This document shows, one piece after another, positions 1 to 8,112 of a stretch of 60,168 bases of DNA. Both the position numbers and the translations under genes were made by a program. Position 1 is the stretch's first letter. Each line of letters starts with the position of its first letter. The DNA lies in assembly GCA_944383905.1 (NCBI GenBank), contig CALWRI010000011.1, forward strand, positions 1 to 60,168. The letters run 5' to 3'. The stretch is from an uncultured Christensenellaceae bacterium (GTDB lineage Bacteria; Bacillota; Clostridia; Christensenellales; UBA3700). The notes beneath the pieces are model-generated. The model was not told the DNA's origin and ran no database searches. It worked only from the letters and a program-made list of their open reading frames with translations.

Positions 1-58
1 TCAGCGGGCATCTCCGCTCGCCCTCGCTTTTCCGTTTTGCGACCTTCCGGAGCTTAGC

Positions 59-118
59 AGGCGTGCGCTTGTCTGGCGGCGCGAAGCGACGACACTTGTA
101 TAAGACAAGCGCACGCCT
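59..118. repeat. 16-bp perfect inverted repeat with 28-nt loop
   Basis: The arms at 59-74 (AGGCGTGCGCTTGTCT) and 103-118 are exact reverse complements. The GC-rich composition contrasts with the AT-rich island that follows, so this may be a terminator for a gene to the left or the edge of a repeat. No T-run follows directly on the + strand. Confidence 0.6.
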
Positions 119-225
119 AGTTGTCAAACAAATAAATTTTGTTTTTAGATTAATAAAACGAATAATTGGTTATGTCATTTTACAAAAATAAAAATATTCT
201 ATTGTTTAATATGACACAATTTGGC

Positions 226-241
226 ATATTATACGTAATAT
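226..241. promoter_or_regulatory. Palindrome upstream of the defence operon
   Basis: ATATTA-TACG-TAATAT forms a perfect 6-bp inverted repeat about 140 bp before the first large gene. Position and symmetry suit an operator, perhaps for the XRE regulator at 10565-11053, but nothing in the sequence proves that link. No consensus promoter could be assigned with certainty nearby. Confidence 0.3.
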
Positions 242-271
242 TATTTGTACAGAAAACAATCGGGTGTTATT

Positions 272-355
272 ATGAATATAGGAGAACTGATAATTTTAGA
301 TATTGTTAAGCTATTGGTTGTCTTTTTATATATTTTTATTTATAATAAGTTTTAG
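272..355 (+). CDS. Possible 27-residue hydrophobic peptide
   Basis: An ATG-started frame encodes a short peptide beginning MNIGELIILDIVKLL and ending in a Phe/Tyr/Ile-rich hydrophobic stretch, just before the Vsr gene. It could be a small membrane peptide or leader peptide. The ribosome binding site is weak and AT-rich DNA throws up such frames by chance, so this is only a candidate. Confidence 0.15.
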   Translation: MNIGELIILDIVKLLVVFLYIFIYNKF

Positions 356-379
356 AAAATCAAATGGAGGGGTGTTTTT

Positions 380-808
380 ATGGATTTTATGACGCCGGAG
401 CAGAGACATAGAAATATGTGTAACGTAAAACAAGAAAACACTACGCCAGAAAGAATTTTGATGAGAGAACTCAGGAATTTGCATATTTGGTTTTCTTGTC
501 ATTGCAAAGAGTTGCCCGGGAAGCCGGATATTGTATTTAAAAGAAAAAAAACGGTTGTTTTTATAGATTCTGAATTTTGGCACGGCCGTTCACGATTGCC
601 TAAATCAAATATCGAATTTTGGAGCAAGAAATTTGAATATAACAGAAAACACGATGCGGAAGTGAGCAGTAAGTTAGAAGAAGCAGGATGGAAGGTTATA
701 CGGTTTTCGGATAAACAAATTAAACATGATTTGCAAAATTGTGTAAAATTAATTTTGCTTGCGATAGGAAGGAGTGAAGATGTCTGCAATTATACAAAAG
801 AAAAATAG
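380..808 (+). CDS. Vsr-family (very short patch repair-like) endonuclease
   Basis: The 142-residue protein has the Vsr layout: an N-terminal region with TTPERILMRELR, the signature LPGKPDIVF around Asp50, FIDSEFWHG with Asp63 and His68, and NIEFWSKKFEYNRKHD. Classical Vsr nicks next to T:G mismatches created by deamination at 5-methylcytosine sites, so its place directly before a C5-cytosine methyltransferase makes sense. Compared with E. coli Vsr, the residue equivalent to His64 is Asp and the zinc-binding Cys/His positions after FWH are Ser/Arg, so it belongs to a zinc-less branch that may act as a restriction nuclease rather than a repair enzyme. GGAGGGG lies 7 nt before the ATG. It overlaps the next gene by 29 bp and heads the operon. 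Confidence 0.88.
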   Translation: MDFMTPEQRHRNMCNVKQENTTPERILMRELRNLHIWFSCHCKELPGKPDIVFKRKKTVVFIDSEFWHGRSRLPKSNIEFWSKKFEYNRKHDAEVSSKLEEAGWKVIRFSDKQIKHDLQNCVKLILLAIGRSEDVCNYTKEK

Positions 809-1940
809 AAAATTACGAGTATTCGAAGCTTTCGCGGGGATCGGAGCACAGGCTTCCGCGCTTGAAAGACTTAACATTAATTACGAGATAGTTGGTATAA
901 GCGAATGGTTTGTCGATGCGCTAGAGTGTTATGCCGCTATACATAAGAGTGACGAGAGAGTAGAAATTCCTTTGGAAAAGTCAGACGTGGTAAATTATCT
1001 GGAAGGATTTTCTTTTAGTACAGATTCGGTTCGTCCTTGTAATTTAACCAGGTTGCCAGAAGATAAGTTAAGGAATCTGTGTAGAGCAAATATGAAATGT
1101 AAAAATTACGGCAGTATTACCGATATTAAACCGGAAGATATGCCGCGAACCGATTTGCTTGTATACAGTTTTCCGTGTCAAGATTTGTCGACAGGAGGCA
1201 AAGGAGAGGGGATGAAAAAGGGGTCAGGAACCCGCTCCGGATTATTATGGGAAATTGAACGCATTTTGGCAGGATTGAAAAAACTCGACAGGTTGCCAGA
1301 ATATTTGTTACTTGAAAACGTGAGAACAATTAAGGCTGAATCTAACAAGCCTGATCTTGATGAGTGGTTAGGTTTTCTAGAGTCAATCGGTTATGCGAAC
1401 GACGAATGTATGTTGCTAAACGCATTGGACTTCGGAGTGCCTCAAGACAGAGAAAGAGCATTTATCGTCAGTCATTTGGGAGAAAAACTAGATGTTTGTA
1501 AATCAATAAAGAAAAAGGAGAGAAAATACGATTTTAACAGCTTTTTCAGAAACGATTACAACAATCCTGTACTGAAAGCAGAGGCGGATATTGCACAGCT
1601 TAATCCTACTCCGTCAAGACGCGCTATGTGGAAAATAAATGGTAGAGAGTTGAATGAAAATACGACGGTAAGAACTATAACGTGTAATATGGACAGGACT
1701 CACTGTGCAGCTTTATTTCCGTATTCGGGGGCTAAAGGAGAATCGTTCAGACGACCGACGATCCGCGAGGCGTTTTTATTAATGGGGTTTACTGAAGAAG
1801 AGTACGAGAAGACGATGTCGCTAGAGTACAGTTACAGAAAAATGAATAAGCTTATCGGTAATTCGATAGTTGTAAACGTTTTAGTGGAAATTTTCCGCGC
1901 CATGTTTAACGGCAAGTATGGCAAGGAGTCGGCTGAATGA
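780..1940 (+). CDS. DNA (cytosine-5-)-methyltransferase
   Basis: The 386-residue protein carries the ordered C5-MTase motifs: motif I FAGIGAQ (residues 18-24, SAM binding), motif IV SFPCQDLS with catalytic Cys133, motif VI ENV near 179, motif VIII QDRERAF near 222 and motif X IGNSIVVNV near the C-terminus. It transfers a methyl group from SAM to cytosine C5 and presumably marks self DNA for the operon. The stretch between motifs I and IV is unusually long, about 100 residues. ATG 780 is preferred over the in-frame GTG at 774 because AGGAAGGAG ends 5 nt before it. The end overlaps the next gene by 4 bp (ATGA), indicating translational coupling. The recognition sequence cannot be read from the protein. 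Confidence 0.96.
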   Translation: MSAIIQKKNRKLRVFEAFAGIGAQASALERLNINYEIVGISEWFVDALECYAAIHKSDERVEIPLEKSDVVNYLEGFSFSTDSVRPCNLTRLPEDKLRNLCRANMKCKNYGSITDIKPEDMPRTDLLVYSFPCQDLSTGGKGEGMKKGSGTRSGLLWEIERILAGLKKLDRLPEYLLLENVRTIKAESNKPDLDEWLGFLESIGYANDECMLLNALDFGVPQDRERAFIVSHLGEKLDVCKSIKKKERKYDFNSFFRNDYNNPVLKAEADIAQLNPTPSRRAMWKINGRELNENTTVRTITCNMDRTHCAALFPYSGAKGESFRRPTIREAFLLMGFTEEEYEKTMSLEYSYRKMNKLIGNSIVVNVLVEIFRAMFNGKYGKESAE

Positions 1941-2974
1941 TTATCAGGTTGCCTATAGATGTAAAGTCGCTGTTTTACAATATAAAAAACGATAACGAAA
2001 CAGGACATACAGCAACAGTTTCTACGCCCATAAGACAGTATGGTAGTGTTGACGAAGAGCTTGCAGAAGTTTTCTGGATTCCCGAGAATGTAAATTCTGA
2101 AACGAGAGAAGGGATAGTAGGCAGAATCATGGTAAAATCGAGATCAGAAGCCAGAATTGTGAAAGTTTGTGTGTTTAACAAAATTACTGTTAACGGGCAA
2201 GAGCTGGAAGGCTCTCCTTCTTTCTGTTTCTATGTAAGAGAAGAAACGGCAGAAGGATATATCCATTGCGGAAGACAAAAATTGCATTATCCGGTTACTT
2301 TGAGATTTTCCGGTGACGAAACAGAAATTGACAACAGATCAGTTATAAGTTTAATATCTGACAAGCTGCACGGTTACGCATTTATAATTGAGGCTTTCGA
2401 ATACGATACGTGCAAAGGAAGTTTGAATTTTGACGCAACGGTTATAGGGTATAAAGACATTCCTTATTCAAAGGTATTTATTAACAAGAGGGGAGCGGGA
2501 GGAAAGTTTACGGCAGCATTTTCTGAAGAAGCCGAATCGTACGATTCAGAAATAATAGCGTTAAGGCAGAAATTAGGTTACGGAAACGTTAATCCCGAAA
2601 ATTTTAATGCTGTAATGAAAAGCAATAAAGAAAAGGCAGACGACTTGGTAAAAAAATATTTATTCGGCAAAGGCGTCGAAAACGTAAGACATTTAGCAGA
2701 CGAATACCCATACGCATTGTACGATTTTGAATATGTTTTGAACGGAATTAAAAGATATGCTATAGTAAGGTTTACCTCGACGAAAACGCAATATTTTAAT
2801 TTGCCGGTAAATAAAATAAAGTTTTGTGCCGATTTTTCAGAGGAAACGTCAGTGATATTAGTGTGTGACATAAACGGCATTCCGGAGATTTACGAATACG
2901 GTATATACGAAATGAACAGAATGAGTAAGACTATCAATTCGGTTTGTTACGAAGTAACAGGGGGAGAAATATGA
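1937..2974 (+). CDS. Unrecognised defence-operon protein
   Basis: A 345-residue soluble protein, coupled by ATGA overlaps to the methyltransferase before it and the ATPase after it, so it is an integral member of the operon. No family was recognised with confidence. The N-terminal ~200 residues are rich in beta-strand-like alternation. The C-terminal segment (about 255-345) has the pattern YDFEYVLNG-KRYAIVRFTSTKTQYFNLP, loosely reminiscent of the DUF3883/PD-(D/E)XK style in which an EVK motif is followed by TKT and a short strand; here IVR replaces EVK, so an active nuclease centre is doubtful. A DNA-recognition or scaffold role is possible, but this is inference only. Confidence 0.85.
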   Translation: MIIRLPIDVKSLFYNIKNDNETGHTATVSTPIRQYGSVDEELAEVFWIPENVNSETREGIVGRIMVKSRSEARIVKVCVFNKITVNGQELEGSPSFCFYVREETAEGYIHCGRQKLHYPVTLRFSGDETEIDNRSVISLISDKLHGYAFIIEAFEYDTCKGSLNFDATVIGYKDIPYSKVFINKRGAGGKFTAAFSEEAESYDSEIIALRQKLGYGNVNPENFNAVMKSNKEKADDLVKKYLFGKGVENVRHLADEYPYALYDFEYVLNGIKRYAIVRFTSTKTQYFNLPVNKIKFCADFSEETSVILVCDINGIPEIYEYGIYEMNRMSKTINSVCYEVTGGEI

Positions 2975-4428
2975 GTGAACTTGTAGAAAGACAATTTCCC
3001 GCAAAAGCTTTAATTACGGGATTGAGGGCGATAGGCTACAGCTTCTCTACTGCCGTAGCAGATATCATAGACAACAGTGTTTCTGCCGAGGCTACGGAAA
3101 TAAACGTTTTTTCAGATCCGTTAGACGAGCATCCGTATTTTTGTATTTTGGATAACGGCTACGGAATGAGTAGTAAAGAATTGGATAACGCTATGTTACC
3201 GGGGTCTGACAGGGAGGGAAAGCCTGACAGTGAAACGGAGTTGGGGCGTTTCGGATTGGGGTTAAAATCCGCATCACTTTCGCAATGTAGAGAATTTACG
3301 GTAGCAAGTAAAAAATATGGTAAAATCCGTGCGATGTCTTTCGATTTGGACGTCATCGAAAACGAAAACAAGTTGCTTTTGAAGCAACTTTCCGAAAACG
3401 AAATTAAAAACCTGCCTAATATTAATTTTTTAGACGAATACGATACGGGTACTTTGGTAGTTTGGACTAAATTTGATAAAATTGAAGAAAACGCAAAGAA
3501 ATTCGAGGACAGCTTCAGAGATGCAGTAGCTGAAGCTAAAAAACATGTAGAATTGGTTTTTCACAGGTTTTACGATACTGTAAAAATATTTTTTAATAAA
3601 AAAAGAATCGAAAAAAGAGATCCGTTTTTACTTAATTCTGAAGGTAGGACACAGAAAGGCAGAGAGACGGTTATTTCTGTTAACGGATCAGATATAGTTG
3701 TAAGACCGTATACGTTGCCTTTTGCAAATACTTTAACTTCTGAAGAAAAAGCTTTATTAGGTAATCCTAAAAGCATATTTGACGAACAAGGATTTTATCT
3801 TTACAGAAACAAAAGATTGATCTCTTGGGGAAGTTGGATGCGTATGGGGGTTAGAAGCGAATTAAATAAACTTGCTCGGATACAGGTAGACATTCCTTCG
3901 TCGCTTGATGCAGTGTGGGCGCTTGATGTTAAAAAATCTTCAGCAAGAATTCCGGATAAAATAAAAGAATGGATTAAAATAGCTGTACAAGATTCTGTTG
4001 TGAGGAGTAAAAGAACAAACAAATTCCCCGGGACAAAAGAACAGGCTGCAGATGTCAAAGTTTGGGACAGAATAGTTGAGCACGAAGGCAAAGTGAGATA
4101 TCAAATCAACAGAGACAATCCGGTAATTACGGCTTTAACAGAGAGTTTGGGAGAACGTGAGCGTAATTTGTTGGACTTATTGTTGTCTCAATTAGAATGT
4201 TATTTGCCGAAATATTCTATTATTAACGACAGTAACGATTCTTTGAATATCGTGAATTCTGGAGACGATTCGGAGGAAACGAGACTTGAAGAAGAAATAG
4301 TGGAAATTATTGCCATGGTAGACGTCGACAAGCAAGAAACGGTTTTTGACAAAATGTTTACAATGGAATGCTATGAAAAAATAGCGTATAAAAAAGATAA
4401 ATTGCGTAGGAGAATTTTCGGAGAATGA
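2971..4428 (+). CDS. MORC/MutL-like GHKL ATPase
   Basis: The 485-residue protein starts with a GHKL (Bergerat) ATPase domain: DIIDNSVSA with Asn35 as the Mg-binding residue of motif I, DNGYGM (61-66) as motif II, and ELGRFGLGLKSAS (90-102) as motif III with the ATP lid. The following S5-like region and long C-terminal half match MutL-like ATPases found in restriction-like operons and related to eukaryotic MORC proteins. Such ATPases dimerise around DNA on ATP binding, so this is probably the clamp or sensor of the system. GGGGGAG precedes ATG 2971, which overlaps the stop of the upstream gene (ATGA); the downstream gene is coupled the same way. Confidence 0.93.
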   Translation: MSELVERQFPAKALITGLRAIGYSFSTAVADIIDNSVSAEATEINVFSDPLDEHPYFCILDNGYGMSSKELDNAMLPGSDREGKPDSETELGRFGLGLKSASLSQCREFTVASKKYGKIRAMSFDLDVIENENKLLLKQLSENEIKNLPNINFLDEYDTGTLVVWTKFDKIEENAKKFEDSFRDAVAEAKKHVELVFHRFYDTVKIFFNKKRIEKRDPFLLNSEGRTQKGRETVISVNGSDIVVRPYTLPFANTLTSEEKALLGNPKSIFDEQGFYLYRNKRLISWGSWMRMGVRSELNKLARIQVDIPSSLDAVWALDVKKSSARIPDKIKEWIKIAVQDSVVRSKRTNKFPGTKEQAADVKVWDRIVEHEGKVRYQINRDNPVITALTESLGERERNLLDLLLSQLECYLPKYSIINDSNDSLNIVNSGDDSEETRLEEEIVEIIAMVDVDKQETVFDKMFTMECYEKIAYKKDKLRRRIFGE

Positions 4429-7181
4429 GTAACGCGAATTATGAAACTGCAAGAAGGCTTTCAACCATGTTGTATACAATGTTCGGCGGAGAAAAAAGGA
4501 CTCACAGTGAGGTTCTTAAAACTGCTGAAAAGTTAATATGCGTATTGGGATTAAACACAGACTCTGAAAATTACGCTTCAATATTAAGCAGGGCGATAGA
4601 TCTGTACGAAATCGAAGTGGGAGTTAAAAGCTACGATCCGTATGTAATAGCAAAAGATAAAAAATCTAATTTATGGCTTTATAAAAAGAAAGACGAAATC
4701 CCCCATGCGTTTTTTAACAGATACAGAAATTATTTAATGAATGACGGATTCAGATTGTCTGCAATAGATAAAATAGAACAGAGTTGCGAAAAGATTTTGG
4801 CTTACTGTGCTGATCCGTTATCGGGATGCGAAGAAAGTAAAAAAGGGTTGGTAGTGGGAGACGTCCAATCTGGTAAAACCGCTAATTATTTGGCACTTAT
4901 AAACATGGCATACGATTACGGTTATAAGATAGTGGTGCTTCTTGCCGGAACAACCGATTCACTCAGATTGCAAACTCAAAAACGTACAGATGCCGGAGTT
5001 ATCGGGGCTGTCAGTGACAGTATCGGTAACGAAATTGTGTATTGCGGTGTCGGATTGACAAATAAGGAACATTATGTGATTCCTTTTACAAACAGAGAAA
5101 ACGATTTTGCAAAATTTATTCAGAAAAATTTAAATGCTGCAATAAACGATTTTAAAAAACCGGTTATTCTAGTTGTTAAGAAAAACAAAAAGATTTTGGA
5201 AAGTGTTATGGAAAGGCTTAGACCTGCATTAAAGCAATACGGATCGAACAGTCTTTTGATTATTGACGACGAAGCGGATAACGCTTCTGTAAATACGGCA
5301 AAACCGGAAAACGATCCTACGGCTATAAACAGATGTATAAGGGGGATTTTCAACAAATTTCCTATAGTTTCGTATGTCGGATTTACAGCTACACCTTTTG
5401 CGAACATTTTTATCAATCCGTACGACGATCCGGATTATAAAGATTTGTTTCCTGAAGATTTTATTGTGCAGCTTAACGCCCCTGACAATTATTTCGGGGG
5501 AAGGAAGGTTTTTTCGAAAGAAGGTATTGCGAGGCCTGTTCGGATTATAAACGAAAGTGAGCCACGTTTTTTGCCGGTTAAGCATAAAAAAGAAGATGCT
5601 TATCCAGGATTAAGTGAAAGTTTGAAAGAAGCGATCCACAGTTTTTTAATTAACAACGTAATACGGACATTGAGGGGACACGGTACAAAACACCGGTCAA
5701 TGTTGATCAACATATCGGTGTATAATTTAATGCACAGCAAGATAAAATCGAGTGTTGAATCGTATATAAAAGAGTTATTGAAAGTAATAGAACAAGATTC
5801 GTCTTTCTCAAAAGAAAGATTTTTGAAAAATGCAAACGTAAAAAAAATTTACGATTTGTTCGAATACGGAGATTTTTACAAACAGATAAGAGAAGGAGAT
5901 CCGGAAAAAAGCATCGAACCTGTAACATGGGAAAAAATACAGGCGGGTTTATACAGCGAAATTAAACAAATCAAAACAGTTGTTATTAATACGTCGAATA
6001 AAAAAGATTCGAGGTTTGATTACGATGATTACGATGGGGTCGGTGCGAGAGTAATTGCAATAGGCGGGTACGTTTTGTCCAGAGGTTTGACTTTGGAAGG
6101 GCTTTGCGTAAGCTATTACAGTAGAAACGCCAATACTTACGATACGGCGTTGCAAATGTGTAGGTGGTTCGGATACAGGCCTGGCTACGAAGACTTGTGC
6201 CGAGTATATATGTCTCAAAATAACGTAGAAAATTTTAATGCCGTTTTGGATGCTGTCGAGGATTTAAAAGAACAGTTTGCCGAGATGGACAGGCAAGATA
6301 AAAAACCTAAAGACTTCGGCTTAATGGTTCGGGAAAGTCCAGATTCTTTGGAAACAACGTTGCTTATTACGGCTAGGAACAAGTTGCAGTATTCTGAAGA
6401 AGTTGTATATCATTTGAATTACGGCGGAGTATATGCAGATACGTCAAAATTGTCAAAAGATCCTGCGGTTAACAGGCACAATACAAAAGTGTTTAGGAAA
6501 TTTTACAATAAACTGCAATTTGAAAAAATAAAAAACAGATATATTGCGCAGGGTGTTCCGAAGGCGGATGTTTCCGAATTCATAAAGGAGTTAAAAATTC
6601 CTTACGTTAACAGGAAGTTTGATACAGAAGGTTTGTCTGAATATATAGGAAACAGTGACGTTTTTGATCATTGGGATGTAGTAATTGCTACAGGTGAATC
6701 TAAGGAAATACCGGATTTTATGGGTGCGGGACCGGCGGCAACACGTAGTTTTCACGTTAAAGGAAACGATAACTATATAAGAATTGGCGGCTATAATAAC
6801 AGAGTCCTCGATCCAAACGTATTTGACAGTGGTGTGTGGATAAGTGACGAAAGAAAAGCCGAAATTCTTGCGAGGAAAAAAGACGTTAATAAAGGAAAAT
6901 CCAGTGATTTGACAGCGTTAGACTATTTGAAAATACGAGATAATCCGATACTGGTGATTTATCCCCTGGATTTAAAAACGGATAAAGACGACAATACCAC
7001 AGAAGCTGAGAAGAAAGAAATTAAAAACGTTTTCGCAGGTGAGGCTTTGTTGGCTTTTGCTGTCGGATTTCCTACCAAAGAATCAAAAATAAGATTGAAT
7101 TACAGAGTCAACAAAGTCAAAATTAAGGAACTGGAAGAGAACTTAGAACCAGACGAAGAGGATGAGGAAGAAGATGATTGA
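4425..7181 (+). CDS. Z1-domain superfamily-2 helicase/ATPase
   Basis: The 918-residue protein has the Z1 family architecture: Walker A GDVQSGKT (about 145-152), DEAD-type Walker B IIDDEAD (about 277-283), motif III GFTATPFAN (about 318), motif V SRGLTLEG (about 552) and the Z1 hallmark QMCRWFGYR (about 577). It ends in a strongly acidic tail (EEDEEEDD). Z1 proteins are known almost only from MORC/MutL-type restriction-like clusters and are predicted to translocate on or remodel DNA. The start overlaps the ATPase stop by 4 bp, and its end overlaps the nuclease start, giving one translational unit. Confidence 0.95.
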   Translation: MSNANYETARRLSTMLYTMFGGEKRTHSEVLKTAEKLICVLGLNTDSENYASILSRAIDLYEIEVGVKSYDPYVIAKDKKSNLWLYKKKDEIPHAFFNRYRNYLMNDGFRLSAIDKIEQSCEKILAYCADPLSGCEESKKGLVVGDVQSGKTANYLALINMAYDYGYKIVVLLAGTTDSLRLQTQKRTDAGVIGAVSDSIGNEIVYCGVGLTNKEHYVIPFTNRENDFAKFIQKNLNAAINDFKKPVILVVKKNKKILESVMERLRPALKQYGSNSLLIIDDEADNASVNTAKPENDPTAINRCIRGIFNKFPIVSYVGFTATPFANIFINPYDDPDYKDLFPEDFIVQLNAPDNYFGGRKVFSKEGIARPVRIINESEPRFLPVKHKKEDAYPGLSESLKEAIHSFLINNVIRTLRGHGTKHRSMLINISVYNLMHSKIKSSVESYIKELLKVIEQDSSFSKERFLKNANVKKIYDLFEYGDFYKQIREGDPEKSIEPVTWEKIQAGLYSEIKQIKTVVINTSNKKDSRFDYDDYDGVGARVIAIGGYVLSRGLTLEGLCVSYYSRNANTYDTALQMCRWFGYRPGYEDLCRVYMSQNNVENFNAVLDAVEDLKEQFAEMDRQDKKPKDFGLMVRESPDSLETTLLITARNKLQYSEEVVYHLNYGGVYADTSKLSKDPAVNRHNTKVFRKFYNKLQFEKIKNRYIAQGVPKADVSEFIKELKIPYVNRKFDTEGLSEYIGNSDVFDHWDVVIATGESKEIPDFMGAGPAATRSFHVKGNDNYIRIGGYNNRVLDPNVFDSGVWISDERKAEILARKKDVNKGKSSDLTALDYLKIRDNPILVIYPLDLKTDKDDNTTEAEKKEIKNVFAGEALLAFAVGFPTKESKIRLNYRVNKVKIKELEENLEPDEEDEEEDD

Positions 7182-8109
7182 ATTCGAAATATTGTATGAC
7201 GGATTAACGGAAGGATTGGCGGGATGCCAAAAGAAAATCGATTGGGATACGGCATTGGGTGTATATTACGGAATCAGTAGTGACGGGTTCCTCAGAATTT
7301 CGTTTTTGTCGTCCATACCTGCTCCTAAATTAGAGCCGACGAAACAATTGTCTGTATTTCAAGGAAGAGAAAGTGAAGGTGTGTATTGGACAAGCTTCGA
7401 TTTGAGGGAAGTAAAAGCAAAAAAAGTATTTTTTTCTTTTTGTGCTAATTTATTGGAAGCATTGCGGACCGAAAAAAACGAACTCGAGGCATTAAAACTT
7501 TTGAAGAACCGTTACGCAATGTGGAAATCAATGTTTAAAAAAGAATTTTCCAATAAACTTTCACGAGAAGAAACACAGGGATTATTCGGAGAACTTTATT
7601 TTCTCAAGAACTGTTTGCCAGATGAATTGCCGATTGAAGAGCGTATTCGTGCATGGAGCGGCCCGGATAAAACGAGTAAAGATTTTGCGTTTGGAAACAC
7701 ATGGTACGAAATTAAAACGATAGGGGCGAACAGTATAAGCGTAAAAATTAATTCGGTAGCGCAATTGTCTTCCAGCATTGAGGGACATTTGGTTGTGATT
7801 AAAGTGGAAAAAATGTCTCCGGAATTCCAAAAAGAGGATTCTAGCATAGGTGAATTGTTTAATTACGTATTAAATAATATTGACGAAGAGGAAACGGAGG
7901 CTCTTTTTATTGCTAAAATCGCTTCTTACGGTATAGACGTTGCCGGAGACGAAAGTATGGATTGTAAGTTTGACGTTAAGAGCGTAGATCGATTTACAGT
8001 ATCAGAAGGTTTTCCCAGGATTGAAGAAAGTTACGTTAACGAATTGGGGATTTTTGACGTCAGCTATTCTTTATTGGTTAGTACGTTATCTGAGTATAAG
8101 GAGGGGTAA
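7174..8109 (+). CDS. PD-(D/E)XK motif protein (PF14390-like nuclease)
   Basis: The 311-residue protein has GLFGELYFLK (Glu140) followed by KDFAFGNTWYEIKT, giving the nuclease core Asp170...Glu179-X-Lys181. This matches the PD-(D/E)XK family that accompanies Z1 and AIPR proteins. It is the likeliest DNA-cleaving effector of the operon. Two in-frame ATGs exist, 7162 and 7174; 7174 is preferred because GAGGAAG sits 4-6 nt before it, though 7162 (four extra residues) cannot be excluded. Both overlap the end of the Z1 gene. Only 3 bp separate it from the AIPR gene. Confidence 0.92.
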   Translation: MIEFEILYDGLTEGLAGCQKKIDWDTALGVYYGISSDGFLRISFLSSIPAPKLEPTKQLSVFQGRESEGVYWTSFDLREVKAKKVFFSFCANLLEALRTEKNELEALKLLKNRYAMWKSMFKKEFSNKLSREETQGLFGELYFLKNCLPDELPIEERIRAWSGPDKTSKDFAFGNTWYEIKTIGANSISVKINSVAQLSSSIEGHLVVIKVEKMSPEFQKEDSSIGELFNYVLNNIDEEETEALFIAKIASYGIDVAGDESMDCKFDVKSVDRFTVSEGFPRIEESYVNELGIFDVSYSLLVSTLSEYKEG

Positions 8110-8112
8110 ATT

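Larger units (their letters stand above)
1..379. other. Gene-poor left edge of the island
   Basis: The first 120 bases are GC-rich and carry a long inverted repeat. The rest is very AT-rich upstream sequence of the defence operon. It holds a short palindrome, one possible 27-codon reading frame and the Vsr ribosome binding site. No convincing larger gene is seen. The opening bases could be the tail of a reverse-strand gene outside the window, but this cannot be shown. Confidence 0.5.
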
